Shown in pieces: positions 57,617 to 64,000 of a stretch of 64,000 bases of DNA (positions are counted from its first letter, which is position 1; the number at the start of each line of letters is the position of its first letter). A program made the position numbers and the translations under genes. Origin of the DNA: Rugamonas fusca (GTDB lineage: Bacteria > Pseudomonadota > Gammaproteobacteria > Burkholderiales > Burkholderiaceae_D); assembly GCF_014042365.1 (NCBI RefSeq), contig NZ_JACEZS010000014.1, forward strand, positions 62,001 to 126,000, in the 5' to 3' direction. The notes beneath the pieces were generated by a model. The model saw nothing but the letters and a program-made list of their open reading frames with translations, was not told where the DNA came from and made no database searches.

Positions 57617-60415
57617 ATGAAACGAGACCAAGACTTCCTCAATTTTCTGCAACAGACTAAATTGCTGGACACGGAGAACCGGCCGGTGCGGATGCGCATG
57701 GAGCATGCGGCCGGCATCCTGACGGACGTGCTACTGCCGCAACGGGTGATGGGCACGGCGGCCATTTGCGAAGGAACTCGTTTCGAGGTCTGGTGCATTT
57801 CGACCGACGCCGGGATCGAGCTCAAGCAACTGATCGGCTTGCCTGTGGCGGTGGACTTTGTCACCGACAGGGGAGAGTTGAATACCGTATCAGGCATCGT
57901 CACGGAGGCGTGTGCGGGCGACAGCGATGGCGGCGTGGCCACCTACAAGCTGGTGATGCGCGACGCGCTGGCGATCCTGGACAAGCGCGTCAACACTCGC
58001 ATCTTTCGCAATCTGAACGAATTCGAAATCGTCAAACGCCTGATCGCGGAATGGCGGCAGAGCAACGAGGTGCTGGCCAACGCGTTTGACATGGAGGTGG
58101 ATGAGAGTTTTCAACTGCGCCAGTATCCGCAGCGCGAGTTCACTATGCAGTACAACGAATCGGACGCCGCGTTCATTCGCCGCCTGTTGGCGCGCTGCGG
58201 CATCGCCTGGTATATCCGCGCGGGAGCGGGCCGGGAGTCCGGGGCGCAGGCCGAGCCGGGAAAGACCCTGGCGCACACGCTGGTGTTGTTCAATAACGCC
58301 GATAGCCTACCCCAGAACCGTGCCGGCACCGTGCGCTACCATCGCGACAACGCGACCGAGCAGCGCGACACCATCACATCCTGGGCCGCCGTGCGCACTT
58401 TGCAGGCGGGCAGTGTCACGTTGCATAGCTGGGACTACAAACAGCCGCAGGGCTACTTTTCTTCCACCGACGCCAACAGCGCAGGCGAGCAAGGCCCCAG
58501 TGGCGACGAGCTGGCAGCCAGCCTGAACGATTATCAGATTCTGCCCCCGCATACGGCCGACGATCACGATGAACTGCGCCAGCTTGGCCGGCTGCGCATG
58601 CAGCGCCACGACTACGAGGCGAAATGCTACCGGGGGCAGGGCAGCGTGCGTGATTTCTGCGTCGGCGAATATTTCAGTCTGGCCGATCATCCGGAAATCG
58701 ATACCCACCCGGCGGAGGAACGCGACTTCGTCATCACCGGGTTGCAATTGACGGCCCAGAATAATTTGCCCAAGGGGCTGGTGGCCAAGGTCGAACGCCT
58801 GTTTTCCCGCAACCGCTGGACGCATGCGCCGAACGACCATTCCCAGTTGGCCAATTGTGGTCCGGTCCGCTTTCACATGACCTTTTCCGCCGTCCGGCGC
58901 GGCGTGCCCATCGTGCCCGCGTTCGACGCGCGCGTGGACTTGCCCAACGTCCCGCTGCAAAGCGCGATCGTGGTCGGGCCGCCTGGGGAAGAAGTGTATT
59001 GCGACAAGTTCGGCCGGGCCCGGATAAGGTTTCTTGGTTTGCGTCCCGATGACCACGCGCATGCACAGGGCGCGGGCACGTCCGGCACGGAGCGTGATTC
59101 GGCGTGGGTGAGGGTGGCATCCAGCTGGGCAGGCAACGGGCCAGGCAGCCTGCAGCAGTGTGGCTCGCTGCACTTGCCGCGCGTGGGAACGGAGGTGCTC
59201 GTCGCGTTCATGGGCGGCGATCCCGATAAGCCTGTGATAGTCGGCCAACTCTACAACGGCAATGCGCAGCCGGCGGCCCTGAGCGAGCAGGGCGACTTGC
59301 CGGGAAACCGCTATCTGTCCGGTATCAAAAGCCGAGAAATCAAGGGGGAACGGCACAATCAGCTGCGCTTTGATGACAGCACTGGACGGATCAACGCCCA
59401 GCTGTCCAGCGACCATGGCGCGTCGCAACTGAACCTGGGCTGGCTGACACACCCCATCGCTGGCGGTAGTGGCGATGCGCGCGGCGAAGGCGCAGATCTG
59501 CGCAGTGACAAGGCCGTGGCGGTCAGGGGCGCGCAGGGTGTGTTGATCACGGCCGATGCTCGCCCCGGCGCGAAGGGGCGGCAACTGGACCGGCCGGAGT
59601 TGATCGGTATTAATGATGTGCTGCAGGGCATCCACAAAACGCTGTCCGAATTGGCCGTCAAGCATTTCGCCGACGATGGGGATGGCGCGCCGCTGGCGAA
59701 GCTGATCGAGCATATCCGGCAGTGGGAAAAGGGCAGCAACACGGAAGGTGGAACGCCCGATCCCACAGGAGGTAAGCCCATCGTCGCGGTCAGCGCGCCG
59801 GCCGGCATTGCGCTGGCTAGCCAGGACAATGTGATGATAGGCGCGCAGACGAACACCGACTTGGTCAGCGCCGGCAACACGCAGGTGTCGGCTGGGCGCA
59901 AGTTGCTGATGCGGGCGGCGCAGGGCGTGAGCTTATTCGCCCATAAAGTCGGCATGCAGCTCATCGCCGCCAGCGGCAAGGTCGTCATCCAGGGACAGGA
60001 CGACATGGTGGAGATCGGCGCCGCCAAGCGACTGCACCTGTATTCGCTGGAATCACTGCTGCTGGAAGCGCCCGAGGTGGTGATCCGGACCGATGGGGCG
60101 CAGTGGAGCATCGGCAAGGGCAAGGTCATGTCCTCATCGAGCGGCGAGTTCAATATGCAGGCATCCGAGTTCAAGTTCACCCGCGGCGGCGGTGGCAGTT
60201 TGAATTTGCCAAGCATGCCGCATTCAACATTAGAGACGGATGAACAGATCGCGTTCTCGGGGCGCGGCGGGCAGGCGCGCGAGAACGTGCCTTATGAGGT
60301 TAGCGACGACCAGGGCGCTGTGCAGGATAGTGGCAAGTCTGGTGCTGATGGCGCAAGTAAGACCGTTGTGACGGATAACGTCATCAAAACGCTAAAAGTG
60401 AGAATCCGCAGCTGA
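57617..60415 (+). CDS. vgrG: Type VI secretion spike protein VgrG (TssI)
   Basis: This 932-residue spike protein has a gp27-like base over about the first 420 residues (VNTRIFRNLNEFEIVKRLIAEW, FTMQYNESDAAFIRRLLARCGIAWY). The gp5-like OB fold is near 450-550 (IVVGPPGEEVYCDKFGRARIRF, SAWVRVASSWAG, PRVGTEVLVAFMGGDPDKPVIVGQLYN). A DUF2345-type beta-helix and a C-terminal tail follow. It would pierce target cells and carry the lipase and PAAR tip encoded next. No catalytic domain is recognised in the tail. It is the fourth T6SS gene here. Confidence 0.93.
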   Translation: MKRDQDFLNFLQQTKLLDTENRPVRMRMEHAAGILTDVLLPQRVMGTAAICEGTRFEVWCISTDAGIELKQLIGLPVAVDFVTDRGELNTVSGIVTEACAGDSDGGVATYKLVMRDALAILDKRVNTRIFRNLNEFEIVKRLIAEWRQSNEVLANAFDMEVDESFQLRQYPQREFTMQYNESDAAFIRRLLARCGIAWYIRAGAGRESGAQAEPGKTLAHTLVLFNNADSLPQNRAGTVRYHRDNATEQRDTITSWAAVRTLQAGSVTLHSWDYKQPQGYFSSTDANSAGEQGPSGDELAASLNDYQILPPHTADDHDELRQLGRLRMQRHDYEAKCYRGQGSVRDFCVGEYFSLADHPEIDTHPAEERDFVITGLQLTAQNNLPKGLVAKVERLFSRNRWTHAPNDHSQLANCGPVRFHMTFSAVRRGVPIVPAFDARVDLPNVPLQSAIVVGPPGEEVYCDKFGRARIRFLGLRPDDHAHAQGAGTSGTERDSAWVRVASSWAGNGPGSLQQCGSLHLPRVGTEVLVAFMGGDPDKPVIVGQLYNGNAQPAALSEQGDLPGNRYLSGIKSREIKGERHNQLRFDDSTGRINAQLSSDHGASQLNLGWLTHPIAGGSGDARGEGADLRSDKAVAVRGAQGVLITADARPGAKGRQLDRPELIGINDVLQGIHKTLSELAVKHFADDGDGAPLAKLIEHIRQWEKGSNTEGGTPDPTGGKPIVAVSAPAGIALASQDNVMIGAQTNTDLVSAGNTQVSAGRKLLMRAAQGVSLFAHKVGMQLIAASGKVVIQGQDDMVEIGAAKRLHLYSLESLLLEAPEVVIRTDGAQWSIGKGKVMSSSSGEFNMQASEFKFTRGGGGSLNLPSMPHSTLETDEQIAFSGRGGQARENVPYEVSDDQGAVQDSGKSGADGASKTVVTDNVIKTLKVRIRS

Positions 60416-60449
60416 GGTTTCAAGAATTGCCAATGCAAGGAGACAGGGT

Positions 60450-62225
60450 ATGGATGAAGCATTATTGCCTGCGGCGACTCGTCGCGTGCCGCTGACCTTA
60501 AATGACGATGGCGATCCCAGCTTCGTCACGGTCTGCAGCCCCAAAAGCTTTCGCGTGCGGGCTCACGCGGTGGTCCCGCCGCGCCATGTGATCCCGGTTA
60601 TCTTTGTGCCAGGGATTATGGGAACAAATCTGCGGATGACCAAGGAGGCCAGTACGCAGCAGGTGCCAGCCTGGAGTCCTCCTAACGGCACGATTGGCGG
60701 TCTGAAGGAAGTCGGAAGCCGAATGAAGCAAAAGCCGCGAGAGCGACAGTTGCAAATGACAGCCACACGTACGGAGGTCGACCATACTGGGAAGGTTGAG
60801 GTACCACAAGGCATATACACCATCACGGCTGGAGAGGCCAAACGTCGGGGCTGGGGGGCGCTGCATTTTGACAGCTACGGACATGTTCTGGCGGAACTGG
60901 AAAGGTCGCTCAATGATCAGTACGAGGAACCTGGAAAGAAGGGTACTAAGAAACTGGCTGTATGGGAAGTCGCCCAGACCTTGAAGAAGCCTGCGCCAAT
61001 CCAACCGTGCGCGGGCGAGCCTGGCGACCCGTGCTGGGCTCCTGAGTTCATTGATGTAAGGAAAGTATGGAATGCGATCAAGGGAACAGTGGCACCCTTA
61101 ACCGAGGATGAGTTCGCGCGTCTTGACGATTTTTATTATCCAGTGTGGGCCTACGGTTATAACTGGCTAAGTAGTAATGAGTCGTCCGCCGACGGTCTAG
61201 TCAAACGGATAGACGAGGTACTCGCCTGGTATGACAAGACCAACTACTTTATAACGCAAGGGAAGGTCATTCTTGTTACCCATTCGATGGGAGGCATTGT
61301 CGCGCGCAGAGCTGCTCAGAAGAGCACCAGCAAGATACTGGGCGTCGTACATGGCGTACAACCAGTTAGTGGTGCCCCGGTAGTCTATCGGCGGTTCCGT
61401 GCCGGTACCGAAGTCGGGAGTGTTTTCAATATAATGGGCGCGGCTACGGCAATGGTTATTGGCTGGAACGCAGCCGATATTACTTGCGTAATGGCAAACT
61501 CGCCAGGTGCGCTGGAATTGCTTCCGACCAAGAATTATCCACCAGGTTGGCTTACAGTGTCGCAAAAAATAGCTGGTGAACCTGTAAAAGAGTTGACTCA
61601 AGCATTGCCAATAGCTGATCCGTATGAGGAAATTTATTCCAAACGGGTTCAGGACGTGTGGTGGGGCATGATCGACGAAACTCTGATTGATCCAGCCGAA
61701 TTGGCAAAGGATCAGGATTCGACGCCAATGAGGATGTACGGAATAGCGCTCAAAACAGCGAAGGATATGCATGATAACCTCGGACTATATTGCCACCCGA
61801 ATACCTATGCACATTATGGTTCAGATTGCCAAGAAGTCGCTTTCGGTAAGGTTCATTGGATAACGGATCAACGTCTACTCAGCAGAGTTCAGACGGGATT
61901 GATGGGCTTCCCTGCAGCGTCATGGACACTGTTGGGCGAGACGACCCTTGGTGTCGACGAGAAGTCCGTCAAGTTTGAACTTGATAATAGACGGAGTCCG
62001 AAGACTGACGACGATGTGGATGCCGGCGATGGTACCGTTCCAAATTTATCGGGCTCTACGATCGCGAAAGCTGAAGGAATCCAGTGTGTTTTTCGCATGA
62101 AGGGGTTTGATCATCAGGGTAGTTATGCCAATCGTGATGTTCTCGATAACGTTATGTATTGCATCGGCAAGATCATCCAGAAAGCCCAACCAGCTAAAGA
62201 GATTCCGGCAAAAAATAAGGAGTGA
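60450..62225 (+). CDS. Type VI lipase effector, Tle4/TplE-like
   Basis: This 591-residue alpha/beta hydrolase would be delivered by the adjacent VgrG. HVIPVIFVPGIMGTNLRM is the PGAP1/LCAT-like entry. The nucleophile is S279 in LVTHSMGGIVARR. Likely partners are D527 in VDAGDGTVPNLSG and H555 in KGFDHQGS. No signal peptide is present, as expected for T6SS cargo. It starts 34 bases after vgrG (GCAAGGAGACAGGGT before the ATG), and a Tli4-like immunity gene follows after 7 bases. G+C falls noticeably in its second half. Phospholipase activity is inferred from the family. Confidence 0.85.
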   Translation: MDEALLPAATRRVPLTLNDDGDPSFVTVCSPKSFRVRAHAVVPPRHVIPVIFVPGIMGTNLRMTKEASTQQVPAWSPPNGTIGGLKEVGSRMKQKPRERQLQMTATRTEVDHTGKVEVPQGIYTITAGEAKRRGWGALHFDSYGHVLAELERSLNDQYEEPGKKGTKKLAVWEVAQTLKKPAPIQPCAGEPGDPCWAPEFIDVRKVWNAIKGTVAPLTEDEFARLDDFYYPVWAYGYNWLSSNESSADGLVKRIDEVLAWYDKTNYFITQGKVILVTHSMGGIVARRAAQKSTSKILGVVHGVQPVSGAPVVYRRFRAGTEVGSVFNIMGAATAMVIGWNAADITCVMANSPGALELLPTKNYPPGWLTVSQKIAGEPVKELTQALPIADPYEEIYSKRVQDVWWGMIDETLIDPAELAKDQDSTPMRMYGIALKTAKDMHDNLGLYCHPNTYAHYGSDCQEVAFGKVHWITDQRLLSRVQTGLMGFPAASWTLLGETTLGVDEKSVKFELDNRRSPKTDDDVDAGDGTVPNLSGSTIAKAEGIQCVFRMKGFDHQGSYANRDVLDNVMYCIGKIIQKAQPAKEIPAKNKE

Positions 62226-62232
62226 AGTATTT

Positions 62233-63591
62233 ATGGTCTCGCTTATGCAACGAACCGCTGGGATAGGATTTGTCATCTCTGTTTTCTTTCTCTCTTTGGG
62301 TGCTTGCGCCAAGGATGTTGCCATGAAAAATACAACAACTCTATGCTTTGGCCGTTTCTTGATCGATTTGCCCCCCGGAGCGCAAATTAAGGAAATTGGC
62401 CAGCAATCCCAGTTTATGTATGGGGACTTATTGTCGGAGGTATTTCAAGGAGGGGTGGCCGAATTCGGAAAAAGGATGATGCAGCGCGAAACGAAATTGC
62501 GATCGGTTACAGGCAAGAACGAAAGGCTGCTGGATAAAACCCTTTCGCCAAGCCAAGACGCAATGATTTTTACCACCAGGGAGAAGGTATTTGGGGAGAA
62601 TGATTTTGGTTTTGAAGCATACAAAGTAGATCAAGATCAGCTTTTTTCACTGATGCACATAAATTTTGACGAAGGTGTATTTAGGAATAAAGTGTTGATA
62701 CGTTTGCAAAATGAAATTCTTCCTTATTTACGCGCTCGATCGATTGAGGAAATCCCTGTAGAGCCAGGATTTTGCGTCAAGAATGGATTTATTGCTAATG
62801 ATGGAAGCAGATATCAATTCGAGGAGGCGCGGATGCAGATTAACTTCAAAGAATGGCCGGATGTATGGGTTTCCATCTATAGCCAGACCGTGCCCAAGGG
62901 GGGGGAGCAAACGCTGTTGCAGAGGGTGGCAAGTCATCCATATACGGGAATTTACGCTACGCTTGCGCGACAGATAAAGACATTACGGAAAGGTGTGCAT
63001 GACATACATGGTATTAAAGGGGAGGAAATTCTCGAAGTATTTCCAACTGAGAATGGATTCAAACAACATTCATTTAGATGGGAAACGCTTGGTGCGGTAA
63101 AAAGTATATTCGCGCCGAGTATCGTTTTTGAGTTTGAAAGTGGGACTCCCCTTGAGGGGGAGCCGCGTCCTCCCACTCTCACCGACGATCAGGCCGTCAA
63201 GCTTTTCGACAGCATTGTCAACTCGATCCGATTGCGCCCGACCACGGCGCCCGCCAAGAGCAACGCGAATGAGCGACCTAAAAGGCCGCTGGGTGATCAA
63301 GCCGTCACAGGCCGCATCTGTCCGCAAACTGGTTGGTGGCAGACCGATGATGCCGGCGTGGTCGCTGATTGGCGGCGCCGGCATTTCAAGGAGGGGGAAC
63401 CGTTACCCAGCGCGTTGCGCTATCTAGAGCCCAACTTATGGCAGAAGATCAAAGGTGAGCGACCCGCGGGCCAAGGTGCCGTGCTTTGGAAACTGGTCGA
63501 GTACGGAGACGCACCGGAGGTGGCCAAACAAGAACTACCGCCTCAGGAAGCGGGGCCTGCCAAGGGTGCTGAGCCACCGACTGGCGGCTAA
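62233..63591 (+). CDS. Tli4-like T6SS immunity lipoprotein
   Basis: This 452-residue lipoprotein has a signal peptide with lipobox LGAC (C25) and Ala at +2, which predicts outer-membrane attachment facing the periplasm. There it can neutralise a periplasmic lipase. The body (CFGRFLIDLPPGAQIKEIGQ, SDGSRYQFEEARM-like strands) follows the Tli4 immunity pattern. The C-terminus has CPQTGWWQTDDAGVV and LWQKIKGERP, a small domain common to such proteins. AAGGAG precedes the ATG at 62233. The first 300 residues are strongly AT-rich compared with the rest of the window. Confidence 0.82.
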   Translation: MVSLMQRTAGIGFVISVFFLSLGACAKDVAMKNTTTLCFGRFLIDLPPGAQIKEIGQQSQFMYGDLLSEVFQGGVAEFGKRMMQRETKLRSVTGKNERLLDKTLSPSQDAMIFTTREKVFGENDFGFEAYKVDQDQLFSLMHINFDEGVFRNKVLIRLQNEILPYLRARSIEEIPVEPGFCVKNGFIANDGSRYQFEEARMQINFKEWPDVWVSIYSQTVPKGGEQTLLQRVASHPYTGIYATLARQIKTLRKGVHDIHGIKGEEILEVFPTENGFKQHSFRWETLGAVKSIFAPSIVFEFESGTPLEGEPRPPTLTDDQAVKLFDSIVNSIRLRPTTAPAKSNANERPKRPLGDQAVTGRICPQTGWWQTDDAGVVADWRRRHFKEGEPLPSALRYLEPNLWQKIKGERPAGQGAVLWKLVEYGDAPEVAKQELPPQEAGPAKGAEPPTGG

Positions 63592-63674
63592 AGCCTGAGT
63601 TGACGCATCTGAGCGATTTTGTCGCTGGTGAACTGAGAAAGACTGTTCGAGCTATTCAAAAGAGGAGCACCAAT

Positions 63675-63941
63675 ATGGCCAATGTTATCCGTTTAAGCGA
63701 TCCGACTTCCCATGGTGGCAAAGTCGTCAGTGTCAGTGCCACGTGGTTCACTGTTGATGGTATCCCTGTTGCCCGGGTCAACGATGTGTGCGTCTGCCCG
63801 TTGCCCGGTCACTCGGCTTGCACGATCACTGAGGGCGATCCTAATCATATCGTGGACGGTCTGGCGGTCGCCTATGACGGCCACAGGACCAGCTGCGGCG
63901 CGACGCTGAAATCGACGATCGGCCATTTCAGCAACGGTTGA
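63675..63941 (+). CDS. PAAR-domain spike-tip protein
   Basis: This 88-residue PAAR protein forms the metal-bound sharp tip on VgrG. MANVIRLSDPTSHGGKVVS is the family start, followed by PVARVNDVCVCPLPGHSACTI and late YDGHRTSCGATL, which supply the His and Cys metal ligands. GAGGAGC precedes the ATG at 63675. It carries no toxic extension, so the preceding lipase is probably the main cargo. After its stop only a 14-codon frame (63956-64000) is visible before the window ends. Confidence 0.93.
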   Translation: MANVIRLSDPTSHGGKVVSVSATWFTVDGIPVARVNDVCVCPLPGHSACTITEGDPNHIVDGLAVAYDGHRTSCGATLKSTIGHFSNG

Positions 63942-64000
63942 GGATAATCGTTGAGATGAGTGAAAAGCCTGCGGGCTGGCAAACAAGAGTAGGAGAATGA

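Noticed and set aside
63956..64000. A 14-codon frame after the PAAR gene
   Set aside because: Too short to judge; the window ends there and a real gene may begin just beyond.

Overview
The window reads as a chromosomal stretch of a high-G+C betaproteobacterium. Protein style, the ben/cat/pca gene set, the DUF1302/DUF1329 pair, OruR-like AraC regulators and T6SS genes fit an Oxalobacteraceae-like member of the Burkholderiales (Massilia, Duganella or Janthinobacterium kind). This is inference from sequence style, not a database match. I see no rRNA, tRNA, CRISPR array, transposase or integrase.

Layout. 1-8.5 kb: a chemotaxis receptor cut by the left edge, a LysR regulator, a phosphotransferase/SDR/pntAB operon closed by a strong terminator, and cueR beside the remnant of a copper chaperone. 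8.5-9.8 kb: an AEC transporter and a small unknown gene. 9.8-23.6 kb: a catabolic locus of unknown substrate with a nitronate-monooxygenase-like flavoprotein, three AraC regulators, two Asp-nucleophile hydrolases, a zinc dehydrogenase, an SDR, a saccharopine-dehydrogenase-like reductase and a DUF1302/DUF1329 envelope pair. 23.7-25.8 kb: an arsenic operon arsR-arsC-aqpS-arsN without a recognisable efflux permease. 25.9-26.9 kb: a solitary sugar-type binding protein.

26.9-42.9 kb: a complete benzoate-to-central-metabolism set. A CatM/BenM-like LysR gene diverges from catB-catC-catA-benABCD-catD-benE-benK. A PcaR-like IclR gene diverges from pcaI-pcaJ-pcaF. A porin carries the same operator as pcaI at the same distance from its start codon. 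Together these genes import benzoate, dioxygenate it to catechol, cleave it in the ortho mode and convert 3-oxoadipate to succinyl-CoA and acetyl-CoA.

42.9-46.7 kb: a binding protein, a Pro/Gln-rich secreted protein and a SulP transporter. 46.8-50.1 kb: a run of visibly lower G+C with small unrelated genes. 50.1-53.0 kb: VOC protein, LysE exporter, glutathione transferase and LysR regulator. 53.1-64 kb: part of a type VI secretion locus (tssK divergent from tssF-tssG-vgrG) followed by a Tle4-like lipase effector, a Tli4-like lipoprotein immunity gene and a PAAR spike protein. The locus probably continues past the right edge.
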